64,000 nucleotides of DNA from Tectiglobus sp965223355 (lineage in GTDB: Bacteria; Pseudomonadota; Alphaproteobacteria; Rhizobiales; Hyphomicrobiaceae). Below, one piece after another: positions 17,001-24,958 of the stretch (positions are counted from its first letter, which is position 1; every line of letters starts with the position of its first letter). The position numbers and the translations under genes were made by a program. The notes beneath the pieces were generated by a model that was given only the letters and a program-made list of their open reading frames with translations, was not told where the DNA came from and ran no database searches. The stretch covers positions 4,464,001-4,528,000 of the forward strand of contig CBDCWE010000003.1 of NCBI GenBank assembly GCA_965223355.1, read 5' to 3'.

Positions 17001-18140
17001 TCAGCTGCTTGCGATTTCAAATTTTGCAAGTGCCGCCCGGTCGATCTCAATGCCAAGGCCGGGCCCGTCAGGAACGTTTACGGTGCCGCCGTCGTGTTCG
17101 ACCGGCGTGACCAGTATGCCTTGCCGGAACGGATGCGGCGAACGATCGAACTCCAGCATCGGCTCGATCGGCGTGTGCCGCGGCGGCGTGTGGGGCAGCA
17201 CAGCTAAGAGGTTGAGCGCTGCCGCCAGTCCGACGCCGGTGCCCCACACATGGGGTACGTAGCGCACACCGAACGCGGTCGCCATATCGGCGATTTTCTT
17301 GCACTCCGACAAGCCGCCGGCCGCGCAGGTGTCCGGTTGGACGATGTCGATCGCGCGCCGCATGAAGACCTCGCGGAACCCCCAGCGCGTAAACTCGCAC
17401 TCCCCGCCGGCAACCGGGATTGGTTGGCGGTCGCGCACTTCGCAATAGCTGCCGAGGTCATCGGGCACCACCGGCTCCTCGAACCAGCCGATCTCCAGGT
17501 CAGCGACCTGATTGGCGTACTCCACGGCCTCGATGACGTCGTAGCCATGGTTGGCGTCGACCATGAGGCCGACGTTCGGGCCCAGCACATCACGCACCGC
17601 CTGGGTCAACGCCACATCTTCTGCGACCCCGAACCCGATCTTCAGCTTGACGGCGGCAAAGCCGTCGCTGGCATAGCCGGCGACCTCCTCGACAATATAA
17701 TCGAGCGGATCACCGCTCCCGTGTCGGTAGGTTCCAGTTGCATAGGCCTGCACGGACGTTCTGATCGGACCACCCAGCAGCTGGTGGACGGGCGCCTCGA
17801 AATGGCGACCCTTGAGGTCCCACAGCGCGATATCAACGCCGCTCAAAGCGGTCACCACCAGGCCCTTCTGGCCCTGATCGCGGAAGGTGTTGTAGAGGGT
17901 CTGCCAGATCAGTTCCGTCGCCAGTCCGTCGCGGCCCACCAGCAACGGCTTGAAGGCGCCGATCACGGCGGCATTGAGTTGCGGCGGCCCGAAACACTCG
18001 CCCCACCCGGTCGTGCCGTCCTCGGCGATGATCTCGACCAAACAACCACCGCGCGCCTCGGCCCGATTGAACGACCACCAAAACGGTTCATCCAACTCGG
18101 CCTGCAGCACATGGGTTTTAACGTCCGCGATTCGCACCAC
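17001..18140 (-). CDS. Enolase-superfamily enzyme (mandelate racemase/MLE group)
   Basis: 379 residues from GTG-GTG preceded by GGGGGTAAG; a longer frame upstream lacks homology. N-terminal capping domain, then a barrel with the KxK catalytic pair (AAVKLKIGFG), metal ligands in LMVDANHGY, GWFEEPV and AGGECEFTRW, and a His-bearing strand (YVPHVWGTG). It should abstract a proton alpha to a carboxylate, as in sugar-acid dehydratases or racemases; the substrate is not readable. It is convergent with ispDF, 19 bases apart. Confidence 0.85.
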   Translation of the reverse strand: MVRIADVKTHVLQAELDEPFWWSFNRAEARGGCLVEIIAEDGTTGWGECFGPPQLNAAVIGAFKPLLVGRDGLATELIWQTLYNTFRDQGQKGLVVTALSGVDIALWDLKGRHFEAPVHQLLGGPIRTSVQAYATGTYRHGSGDPLDYIVEEVAGYASDGFAAVKLKIGFGVAEDVALTQAVRDVLGPNVGLMVDANHGYDVIEAVEYANQVADLEIGWFEEPVVPDDLGSYCEVRDRQPIPVAGGECEFTRWGFREVFMRRAIDIVQPDTCAAGGLSECKKIADMATAFGVRYVPHVWGTGVGLAAALNLLAVLPHTPPRHTPIEPMLEFDRSPHPFRQGILVTPVEHDGGTVNVPDGPGLGIEIDRAALAKFEIASS

Positions 18141-18295
18141 CTTACCCCCGGTTATCGCACGTGAGCCAAGCCTACCACACGAACCTACCACACAACGCCA
18201 ATGCAACTTGCCCCGCATCATAGAATCACGGCATCAGGCAACAGTGCCAGTGTGTCGCGTTGTGCACGCTTCAGGCCTGCCGATGAGGACTGCCG

Positions 18296-18793
18296 ATGAA
18301 TGTGATGACCCCGACACCGGTCTCGACAGCACCGGACATTTCAACCATAGCAGAAGAAACCTCCGGGGGTTGCCTGGCAACGCGCGTGCGCCAGCTCAGC
18401 CGCATCGTGACCCGCGTCTACGACGATGCTATGCGCCCGCTCGGGATCACCGGCAGTCAGTTCACGCTGCTCACCCAACTCGGCCAGCAGGACGGGATTA
18501 CCGCCGTTGAGATCGGCTTTTCGCTCGACATCGAAAAGTCGACCCTGTCGCGCAATCTCAAACGCCTGCTGGCGCTCGGCCTGATCGAGATGGACCCGCC
18601 CGCCGGCCGACGCGGCCGCGGCCTTCACCTCACACCCAAGGGCCAGGGCGTTATCAAAGAGGCCTATCCGATCTGGAAGGAAGCCCAGCAACGCACGCAG
18701 GCGCTGTTGGGCCCGGATAGCCGCACGAGCCTGGATCAGCTGCTCCACAACGCCGAAAAATTGCCGCCGGCGCCAGAGCTCAGCACCCTCTGA
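18296..18793 (+). CDS. MarR-family transcriptional regulator
   Basis: 165 residues with the winged-helix core: GITGSQFTLLTQL, recognition region VEIGFSLDIEKSTLSRNLKRL and wing PPAGRRGRGLHLTPKG. It is divergent from the enolase-superfamily gene, whose GTG lies 155 bases away, so that gene is its most likely target; this is inference from position. A MITE-1 copy begins 36 bases after the stop. Confidence 0.88.
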   Translation: MNVMTPTPVSTAPDISTIAEETSGGCLATRVRQLSRIVTRVYDDAMRPLGITGSQFTLLTQLGQQDGITAVEIGFSLDIEKSTLSRNLKRLLALGLIEMDPPAGRRGRGLHLTPKGQGVIKEAYPIWKEAQQRTQALLGPDSRTSLDQLLHNAEKLPPAPELSTL

Positions 18794-18828
18794 ACCAACG
18801 AAACTCTGAGCAGACGAGACGCCGCGAC

Positions 18829-18962
18829 TAGATCATCGTGCTTTAAGTTGGAACCGCTATTGCGGTTCCAACTTAAAGCACGATGATCGCCACTTTAGAG
18901 GCGAGCAACTTTCTGCCTTTATTCGGGATCGTTCCGATTCCGAATAATGGCAGGTTGCTCTA
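18829..18962 (+). repeat. MITE-1 copy 3 (full length, 134 bp)
   Basis: TA-bounded double hairpin between the convergent marR and gap genes. Hairpin 2 has one unpaired change (GAATAATGG instead of GAATAAAGG), also present in copy 8. Confidence 0.95.
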
Positions 18963-19062
18963 GGGGTTGACCGCCCGGACCGTGAGACTTGTCTGGTGCC
19001 CGCCGAGGTCTCCTAAGGTCTCACAAGGTCTCCAGCGATCCGGTGTCGGTTTTGGCTTTGGG

Positions 19063-20073
19063 TTACAGCAACTTGGCCATGGCGACGGCGGTGTCGCTCA
19101 TGCGGTTGGAAAAACCCCACTCATTGTCGTACCAGGACAGGACGCGGACCAGCTTGCCGGCGACGATCTGGGTCTGGGACAGGTCGAAGTTCGAGGAATA
19201 GGGTGAATGGTTGAAATCAATCGACACCAGATCCTCTGCCACGGTCGACAGCACGCCTTTCAGGTCCTGGGACGCGGCGGTTTCGACGGCGGCGTTGATC
19301 TCTTCAACCGACGTCTCGCGGTCGGGGATGATCTTGAGGTCGACCACCGACACGTTGGGTGTCGGAACCCGGATCGCGGTGCCGTCAAGCTTGCCGTTGA
19401 GCTCGGGAAGGACCAGGCCGACCGCCTTGGCCGCTCCGGTCGAGGTCGGAATCATACTCATGCCGGCAGCCCGCGCGCGACGCATATCGCCATGGGCTTG
19501 GTCGAGGATGCGTTGATCGCTGGTATAAGCGTGAATGGTGGTCATGAAGCCTGACTGGATACCGCAAAGGTCATGCAGCACCTTGGCAACGGGGGCGAGG
19601 CAGTTGGTTGTGCACGATGCGTTGGAGACGATCTTGTGGTCGGGCCGCAACTGGTCGTGATTGACGCCATAGACGACGGTCAGGTCAGCGCCCGCGGCGG
19701 GCGCTGAGACGAGAACGCGCTTGGCCCCGGCTGCAAGGTGCATGGCGGCCTTGTCCTTGCTTGTGAAGATGCCCGTGCACTCCATGACAATATCAACGTC
19801 AAGATCTTTCCAGGGCAATTTTGACGGGTCGCGCTCGGCCAGCACGCGGATCGGATTGCCGAGGCCGATGTCGAATGTATCGCCATCAACCGTCACCGCG
19901 CCGTGATAGGGCCCGTGGACCGAGTCATATTTGAACAGGTGAGCGTTGTCCTTGGCCGATGCGAGATCGTTGATCGCGACCACCCGGAGATCGGTGCGCT
20001 GCGCTTCTGCGATTGCTCTTAGAATGTTACGGCCAATTCGCCCAAATCCCGAAATTGCCACGTTGACTGCCAT
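19063..20073 (-). CDS. gap: Glyceraldehyde-3-phosphate dehydrogenase, type I
   Basis: 336 residues, full length. NAD-binding GFGRIGRNILRA at the N-terminus, active site SNASCTTNC, catalytic His in TTIHAYTSDQ, and the C-terminal WYDNEWGFSNRM. It oxidises GAP to 1,3-bisphosphoglycerate. It is divergent from the coiled-coil/zapA/ygfA genes, a recognisable alphaproteobacterial arrangement. No transketolase or pgk gene lies beside it here. Confidence 0.96.
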   Translation of the reverse strand: MAVNVAISGFGRIGRNILRAIAEAQRTDLRVVAINDLASAKDNAHLFKYDSVHGPYHGAVTVDGDTFDIGLGNPIRVLAERDPSKLPWKDLDVDIVMECTGIFTSKDKAAMHLAAGAKRVLVSAPAAGADLTVVYGVNHDQLRPDHKIVSNASCTTNCLAPVAKVLHDLCGIQSGFMTTIHAYTSDQRILDQAHGDMRRARAAGMSMIPTSTGAAKAVGLVLPELNGKLDGTAIRVPTPNVSVVDLKIIPDRETSVEEINAAVETAASQDLKGVLSTVAEDLVSIDFNHSPYSSNFDLSQTQIVAGKLVRVLSWYDNEWGFSNRMSDTAVAMAKLL

Positions 20074-20364
20074 TAGATCATCTCCTCACGTCGCGAAGTG
20101 GTTCGCCGCCGCCGTGCCGGCAAACCGGAATACCGGTAGCGGCAGCTGCAATTTATCGGCGCAATTCATGTTCTGCTGCGGTTGGCCTGTCAATGCTGGC
20201 GGGCGCCGCAGTTGTGCTGGTGGAGACGAGTTTTACACTGGCAATTTTGTTCGGATGCGCTCTTTTCTTGACCATTGGGACCTGGACATTCATACGGTTA
20301 ACCTCAGTTGGTTCTCAAATTGGTGGCACTTCGACCATCCAAACCCCCAGGGATAGCGGTTGCA

Positions 20365-20622
20365 ATGGCGGCGCGCCAAAAGGCTGTGAGTTCGAAGTCC
20401 GGAGCGGCAAAACCGCGCCGCAAGTCCGGTGCGCCGGCAGCCAAGGGTCAATCAGCCGGCGTTGCTGTTGCGGATCTTCGTAAGGAGCGAAATCTGCTGC
20501 GCACGCAGTTGCAACGCGCGGAAGGCCGGGTTGAAGAACTTGAGGAACTGCTCGAGCAGGCCCTCAATCAGATTGATTGGGCGATAGATTCGCTGCAAAC
20601 TGCGATTTCGGACGATCGCTGA
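20365..20622 (+). CDS. Small coiled-coil protein, DUF4164-like
   Basis: 85 residues from an ATG with AGGGAT upstream. The N-terminus is basic and Ala/Lys-rich, followed by a heptad-rich helix (LRKERNLLRTQLQRAEGRVEELEELLEQAL). Proteins of this kind sit just upstream of zapA in many Alphaproteobacteria, and the gene is 49 bases before zapA here. A role near the divisome is inferred only from that synteny. Confidence 0.7.
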   Translation: MAARQKAVSSKSGAAKPRRKSGAPAAKGQSAGVAVADLRKERNLLRTQLQRAEGRVEELEELLEQALNQIDWAIDSLQTAISDDR

Positions 20623-20671
20623 GGGACGTTGCCGCCGATCGAGCGGACGCGATCAGCGGGGAGGATTGTGC

Positions 20672-20959
20672 GTGGCGCAGGTAACCATAACGCTCAACGG
20701 ACAAACGTTTCGGCTGCGCTGCGCCGACGGACAAGAACAGCGCCTGCACCAGCTCGTCGATTATATCCGTTTCAAGGTCGATCACTTCGCCGAGCAGTTT
20801 GGTCAGGTCGGCCGTGAGCGGCTGCTGTTGATGGCCGCGATACTGATCGCAGACGAATTGTTCGACGCCCGTGATGCATCAGACCGCGGCCAAGCGGCTG
20901 CGACGATGGCCGCCGCCGAGCAGGTCGGCGGCGGCGATGCCGTTCCGGCCAACGCCTAG
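20672..20959 (+). CDS. zapA: Cell division protein ZapA
   Basis: 95 residues from GTG with GGAGGA six bases upstream; a TTG two codons earlier is less likely. The protein starts VAQVTITLNGQTFRLRCADG and has the dimerising helix and coiled coil (RERLLLMAAILIADELFDA). ZapA crosslinks FtsZ filaments. The TAG stop (20957-20959) is supplied by the end of MITE-1 copy 4, so the last residues may differ from the ancestral tail. Confidence 0.9.
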   Translation: MAQVTITLNGQTFRLRCADGQEQRLHQLVDYIRFKVDHFAEQFGQVGRERLLLMAAILIADELFDARDASDRGQAAATMAAAEQVGGGDAVPANA

Positions 20960-21038
20960 AGCAACCTGCCTTTATTCGGAATCGGAACGATCCCGAATAA
21001 AGGCAGAAAGTTGCTCGCCTCTAAAGCACGATGATCTA
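20957..21038 (-). repeat. MITE-1 copy 4 (82-bp deleted form, inverted)
   Basis: Starts TAGAGCAACC and ends GATGATCTA. Hairpin 2 is intact, but hairpin 1 is reduced to its outer arm (CTCTAAAGCACGATGATCTA). The same 82-bp deletion form recurs in copies 7 and 8. Its first TAG is the zapA stop codon. Confidence 0.93.
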
Positions 21039-21107
21039 GAATTCCTTGAACCGCGCTAAAACGGAGCGCTGTCGCGCGCATTGAGTTTTGCCAGACTCCG
21101 CTTATGT

Positions 21108-21273
21108 TTGGCTGTGCTGCGGGGTTCGTTAGGAGCTTCTTTCCCCTGGGCCGTTACCAACCGCTCGGGAGCTGTCCCTGATCGGGGTCGTGGCCCCGAT
21201 AACACGGCGCCCACCTACACGTGTAGGGACCTGGCGGGATGCATACGCTCCGACGGCCACCGCGGCATTCGCC
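21108..21273 (+). ncRNA. ssrS: Candidate 6S RNA
   Basis: The 290-base zapA-ygfA gap is the classical site of ssrS. A closing stem is possible between TGCTGCGG (21115-21122) and CCGCGGCA (21260-21267), then TTCGTTAGG with CCTGGCGGG, and an inner helix GGGCCGTTA with TAACACGGCGCCC. This gives a long, bulged rod of about 165 nt with a central open region and an apical GATCGGGG-type hairpin. Gene order and fold support 6S; I could not run a covariance model. Confidence 0.55.
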
Positions 21274-21321
21274 GCTGCTTGCTGGATCGGCTGCTTGCTG
21301 GATCGGCTGCTTGCTGGATCG
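21274..21321 (+). repeat. Three 16-bp tandem repeats before ygfA
   Basis: Three exact copies of GCTGCTTGCTGGATCG end seven bases before the ygfA ATG and abut the candidate 6S 3' end, so they lie in the ygfA leader. Confidence 0.95.
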
Positions 21322-21327
21322 ATTGTC

Positions 21328-21933
21328 ATGACCATGAATGCGGATGGCCTTGATGCAGCAAAACGCGCGTTACGCAAACGCTCAGGCGCGGCTCGTGACG
21401 AGCTCGACGACGCCTTCCGCGCGACCGCCGCCGCGCGGTTGCCGCAATTTGCGGTGCAACTGACGCGGTTGTTGCCGGCTCAAGGCATCGTATCATCCTA
21501 TCGTGCAATGGGCTCGGAGATTGATCCGTTGGCATTGGAGGGTGAGCTGCGTCGGCTGGGATGGACGACGGGATTGCCCGTCATTGTGCGAATGGGAGCG
21601 CCGTTGATCTTTCGCCACTGGGCGCCGGGACAACACCTGACGCCGCGCAAATGGGGCATTCTCGAGCCGGATGACGGGGCCGGAGAGGTGGTGCCGGACT
21701 TGCTGCTGGTGCCGTTGCTGGCTTTCGACGCTGAGGGCTGGCGGCTAGGCTATGGCGGCGGCTTTTATGATCGCACCCTGGAACGGCTCAAATCGGTTAA
21801 GGGCGCATTAGCCATAGGTGTTGGGTTCTGCGAGCAGGAGGTCGACGCAGTGCCGCGCGATGCCTATGACCAGAAGCTCGACTATGTGCTCACACCGGCC
21901 GGGTTGCGGTCTTTCGAAGGATCAGATCAGTAG
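21328..21933 (+). CDS. ygfA: 5-formyltetrahydrofolate cyclo-ligase
   Basis: 201 residues from the ATG at 21328 (ATG at 21334 is also possible). The N-terminal KRALRKRSGAARDEL binds ATP; GSEIDP, DLLLVPLLAFDAEGWRLGYGGGFYDRTL and the late AYDQKLDYVLT are family signatures. It converts 5-formyl-THF to 5,10-methenyl-THF using ATP. It lies downstream of the candidate 6S RNA, as in many proteobacteria, and ends directly against the next ATG (TAGATG). Confidence 0.92.
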   Translation: MTMNADGLDAAKRALRKRSGAARDELDDAFRATAAARLPQFAVQLTRLLPAQGIVSSYRAMGSEIDPLALEGELRRLGWTTGLPVIVRMGAPLIFRHWAPGQHLTPRKWGILEPDDGAGEVVPDLLLVPLLAFDAEGWRLGYGGGFYDRTLERLKSVKGALAIGVGFCEQEVDAVPRDAYDQKLDYVLTPAGLRSFEGSDQ

Positions 21934-22776
21934 ATGCGCTTGTTGTTTCTCGGTGATGTCGTCGGTCGCTCCGGTCGCCGGGCAGTTCTGCAGCGACTGC
22001 CGGTGCTGCGCCGGCGCTGGCAGCTCGACTTCGTCGTCGTCAACGGTGAGAATGCAGCCGGCGGCTTCGGCATCACCGAACAGATCCTGCAGGACCTCAT
22101 GGACGCCGGCGCCGATGTCGTGACGCTTGGCAACCACGCCTTCGATCAACGCGATGCGCTGGTCTTCATCAATCGCCAGGACCGGTTGATCCGTCCGTTG
22201 AACCTGCCCGAAGGAACGCCGGGCAAGGGCGCCGGGTTGTTCAAGGCCGCCAACGGCGCCGAGGTGCTGGTGATCAATGCGTTGGGCCGCGTATTTATGG
22301 CCGAGCAGGATTGTCCATTTCGCGCGATTGATCGCGAAGTGACGGCCTGTCCGCTCGGTGCCGGCGCCGATGTCATATTCGTTGACTTTCACGCCGAGGC
22401 GACCAGCGAAAAGCAGGCCATGGGCGTTTTTCTGGACGGGCGTGTGAGCTGTGTTGCCGGTTCGCACACACACAGCCCGACCTGCGACGAGCGCGTTTTG
22501 CCGAACGGCACCGCCTATCAATCCGATGTCGGCATGTGTGGCGATTACAATTCGGTGCTGGGCATGGCGGCGGCGGAACCGGTCAACCGGTTTGTGACCC
22601 GGATTCCGCGTGAACGGTTCGAGCCGGCGACCGGCGAAGCATCGCTCTGTGGTCTCGCCGTTGACATCGATGATGGCACTGGCCTGGCCCGAACCGTCGG
22701 CCTCGTCCGCGATGGCGGCGTGCTGTCGGCGATGTTGCCAACATTTTGGGACGAGGAGGGCACATCGGCGCGGTGA
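21934..22776 (+). CDS. YmdB-like metallophosphoesterase (TIGR00282 family)
   Basis: 280 residues. Dimetal phosphoesterase motifs GDVVGRSGR, NGENAAGGFGI, GNHAFDQ, DFHAEATSEK and GSHTHSPTCDERVLPNGTAY match the family of B. subtilis YmdB, a 2',3'-cAMP phosphodiesterase. It starts immediately after the ygfA stop, so the two are surely co-translated. The physiological substrate is unproven in Alphaproteobacteria. Confidence 0.9.
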   Translation: MRLLFLGDVVGRSGRRAVLQRLPVLRRRWQLDFVVVNGENAAGGFGITEQILQDLMDAGADVVTLGNHAFDQRDALVFINRQDRLIRPLNLPEGTPGKGAGLFKAANGAEVLVINALGRVFMAEQDCPFRAIDREVTACPLGAGADVIFVDFHAEATSEKQAMGVFLDGRVSCVAGSHTHSPTCDERVLPNGTAYQSDVGMCGDYNSVLGMAAAEPVNRFVTRIPRERFEPATGEASLCGLAVDIDDGTGLARTVGLVRDGGVLSAMLPTFWDEEGTSAR

Positions 22777-22839
22777 ACGATCTATGCATGCCGGGCAAAG
22801 CGACCTATAACGCACAACTGGCAGGTCTTCCCACGACCG

Positions 22840-23038
22840 AGATCATCGTACCTTGAGTTGCAACCGCCGTTGCGGTTTCGCCTCAGGCACAAACACGATC
22901 GCCACTTTGGAGTCGAGCAGCTTTAGAATCGGGCAGCTTTAGAATCGGGCAGCTTTAGAACCGGGCAACTTTAGAATCGGGCAACTTTCTGGCGCTATTC
23001 GGGATCGTTCCATTTCCCACTAACGGCAGGCTGCTGCC
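22840..23038 (+). repeat. MITE-1 copy 5, decayed and internally expanded
   Basis: Starts GATCATCGTA and keeps a damaged hairpin 1 around CAACCGCCGTTGCGG, the linker GATCGCCACTTTGGAG, and a damaged hairpin 2 ending GGCAGGCTGCTGCC. The linker is expanded by four 16-bp units. The copy fills most of the 310-base gap before yebC. Confidence 0.8.
22917..22980 (+). repeat. Four 16-bp tandem repeats within MITE-1 copy 5
   Basis: Four units of GCAGCTTTAGAATCGG (the third with a C and the fourth with an A substitution) derive from the linker/hairpin-2 junction of MITE-1. The array probably arose by slippage. Confidence 0.92.
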
Positions 23039-23086
23039 AGTACGATCGAGACCAACCGGCCGCGCGATGCGGCGCGACATTGAGCC

Positions 23087-23836
23087 ATGGCAGGACATTC
23101 ACAATTCAAGAACATCATGCACCGCAAGGGGCGCCAGGATGCGGCCCGTTCCAAGCTGTTTTCGAAGCTTGCGAAGGAAATCACGGTCGCCGCAAAGATC
23201 GGCATGCCGGACCCGGATATGAACCCGCGGCTGCGCCTTGCCGTCCAGAACGCAAAATCGCAGTCGATGCCGAAGGACAATATCGAGCGGGCCATCAACA
23301 AGGCCTCGTCCGGGGATGACGATAACTTCGAAGAAGTGCGCTACGAGGGTTACGGGCCCGGCGGGGTGGCGGTCATCGTCGAGGCCTTGACGGACAATCG
23401 CAACCGGACCGGGGCGGCGGTGCGTGCGGCCTTTTCAAAGCACGGCGGCAATCTCGGGGCGACCGGCTCCGTCGGCCACATGTTCAACAAGGTCGGCGAA
23501 ATCAGTTTTGCCGCGGCCATCGGCTCGCCCGACGATGTTTTGGAAGCGGCGATCGAGGCCGGCGCCGATGATGTGCAGTCAGACGAGAACGGTCATTTGG
23601 TGATCTGCGGGTTCGATTCGCTCGGCACTGTTGCAGGTGAAATTGAGACGTTGCTCGGCGAACCAGAGTCGGTCAAAGCGGTGTGGACGCCGACCATAAC
23701 CTCGCAGGTCGATGAGGAGGCCGCGACGTCGATTATGAAACTCCTGGCCACGCTCGAAGATGACGATGATGTGCAGTCGGTATTCTCGAACTTCGAAGTC
23801 GACGATGAAACGATGAAACGGATGACGGCCGCCTAA
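23087..23836 (+). CDS. yebC: YebC/PmpR-family protein
   Basis: 249 residues with the full family pattern: MAGHSQFKNIMHRKGRQDA at the start, MPKDNIERAI and YEGYGPGGVAVIVEALTDN in the core. YebC-type proteins act as transcriptional regulators, and some relieve ribosome stalling at proline stretches. ruvC, its frequent neighbour, is absent; repeats occupy both sides. Confidence 0.95.
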   Translation: MAGHSQFKNIMHRKGRQDAARSKLFSKLAKEITVAAKIGMPDPDMNPRLRLAVQNAKSQSMPKDNIERAINKASSGDDDNFEEVRYEGYGPGGVAVIVEALTDNRNRTGAAVRAAFSKHGGNLGATGSVGHMFNKVGEISFAAAIGSPDDVLEAAIEAGADDVQSDENGHLVICGFDSLGTVAGEIETLLGEPESVKAVWTPTITSQVDEEAATSIMKLLATLEDDDDVQSVFSNFEVDDETMKRMTAA

Positions 23837-23871
23837 GACCAGCCAGCTCAAACCCGTCAGACTTAGACCAT

Positions 23872-23970
23872 CTCTGAACCAGTCCGGGGTCCAGGGGATA
23901 GATCCCCTGGTCGGGGAGTTTGAGGGGCTGAAAGCCCCTCAAGGATCGCCGCTTGGCGGCGATCTGATTG
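23872..23970 (+). repeat. 5HP element copy A (truncated, three hairpins)
   Basis: Starts CTCTGAACCAGTCCGGGG. Three consecutive stems: CCAGGGGA at 23891-23910, TTGAGGGGCT at 23920-23942 and ATCGCCGC at 23945-23963. The last two hairpins of the full element are missing, and MITE-1 copy 6 begins eight bases after it. Confidence 0.85.
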
Positions 23971-23977
23971 CGACCAC

Positions 23978-24117
23978 TAGATCATCTTTGTGCTTTAAGT
24001 TGGAACCGCTATAGCGGTTCCAACTTAAAGCACAAAGATGATCGCCACTTTAGAGGCGAGCAACTTTCTGCCTTCATTCGGGATCGTTCCGATTCCGAAT
24101 GAAGGCAGGTTGCTCTA
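23978..24117 (+). repeat. MITE-1 copy 6 (full length, 140 bp)
   Basis: TA-bounded, long form with CTTTGTGC and GCACAAAG in the two arms of hairpin 1. Hairpin 2 reads CTTCATTC on one arm and GAATGAAG on the other, a paired double change from the usual CTTTATTC/GAATAAAG. Its terminal CTAG was the target of the IS5-family element. Confidence 0.95.
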
Positions 24118-24131
24118 GGGCCTGTTGAGTA

Positions 24132-24568
24132 TCAGGCGCCATTGATGATTGCCGCCGCGGCGTAGATCATCGCGCTGAAGCTGGCGTCAGTTTTGTCGCT
24201 GCGCATAGCGATGCGCTTGAACTCTTTGAGTTTGCAGAAGAAATTCTCGATGAGATGACGCCACTTATAGATTTCGGCGTCAATCTCCAGCGGCGCAACG
24301 CGATGCGGCATTTGCGAAATGACGGCCTTGGCGCCGCGTTCGTTCAGCTCTTCGATGATCCAGTTCACATCGAACGCCTTATCGCCGAGCAAGGCATCGA
24401 ACGCGACATCCTCAATGAGCGGCGCAACGCCAACCGTGTCGTGGCGATGGCCGGGCAGAAGTTCGAACCGCACGAGATTGCCGAGCGCGTCCGTGAGCGC
24501 CAGGATTTTGGTCGTCAGCCCGCCTCTCGACTTGCCGATAGCCTGGCTCCCGGTCCCCCTTTTGCGCC
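24132..24568 (-). CDS. IS5-family transposase, second frame (OrfB)
   Basis: The frame is open from about 24568 and encodes SQAIGKSRGGLTTKILAL, then DDE-type catalytic stretches (LLGDKAFDVNW, and KWRHLIENFFCKLKEFKRIA containing the final Glu). It ends at 24132 inside the left inverted repeat. It lacks its own strong start and is expected to be made by frameshifting from OrfA near the A4G5 run at about 24556-24564. Confidence 0.85.
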
Positions 24569-24886
24569 CTGTCCGTGGCGGTGGACCTTGACGATTGTTC
24601 CGTCGACCATCGCATATTCGATATCAGGATCGCCGGATAAAGCACCGAAAACGCGTTCAAAAACACCGAGCTTCACCCACTCTCGAAAGCGCTTGTAGAC
24701 GCTGTTCCATTTGCCGAACTCTTCCGGTAGGTCGCGCCACGGACTGCCGGTCCGCACGATCCACAGGACGGCTTCCATGAACGTGCGGTTGTCGCTGCCC
24801 GTGCGGCCGGGGTCGGTTGGTTTGCCGAGGCAGTGCGGCGCCATCTTCTTCCACATACCGTCAGTGATCACACGCCGTGCAGCCAT
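24515..24886 (-). CDS. IS5-family transposase, first frame (OrfA)
   Basis: About 123 residues as read in frame 0. N-terminal DUF4096-like DNA-binding region (ITDGMWKKMAPHCLG, NRTFMEAVLWIVRTGSPWRDLP), then the first catalytic Asp in AMVDGTIVKVHRHG. Beyond about 24560 the frame 0 tail is not transposase-like, which marks the shift point. Confidence 0.88.
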   Translation of the reverse strand: MAARRVITDGMWKKMAPHCLGKPTDPGRTGSDNRTFMEAVLWIVRTGSPWRDLPEEFGKWNSVYKRFREWVKLGVFERVFGALSGDPDIEYAMVDGTIVKVHRHGQGAKGGPGARLSASREAG

Positions 24887-24958
24887 TCAAGCCTCCCTCC
24901 AAAAGGAAGCTTGAATCAGAAAACAACTGATTCGTGAATCGCTGATACTCAACAGGCC

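Noticed and set aside
20193..20483. A small frame with a hydrophobic start (LAGAAVVLVETSFTLAILFG) upstream of zapA
   Set aside because: It overlaps the coiled-coil gene by about 120 bases, ends in Cys/Ser-rich nonsense and has no ribosome-binding site.
22917..22980. A CRISPR-like or regulatory direct-repeat array
   Set aside because: The four 16-bp units are contiguous without spacers and clearly derive from the MITE-1 linker.
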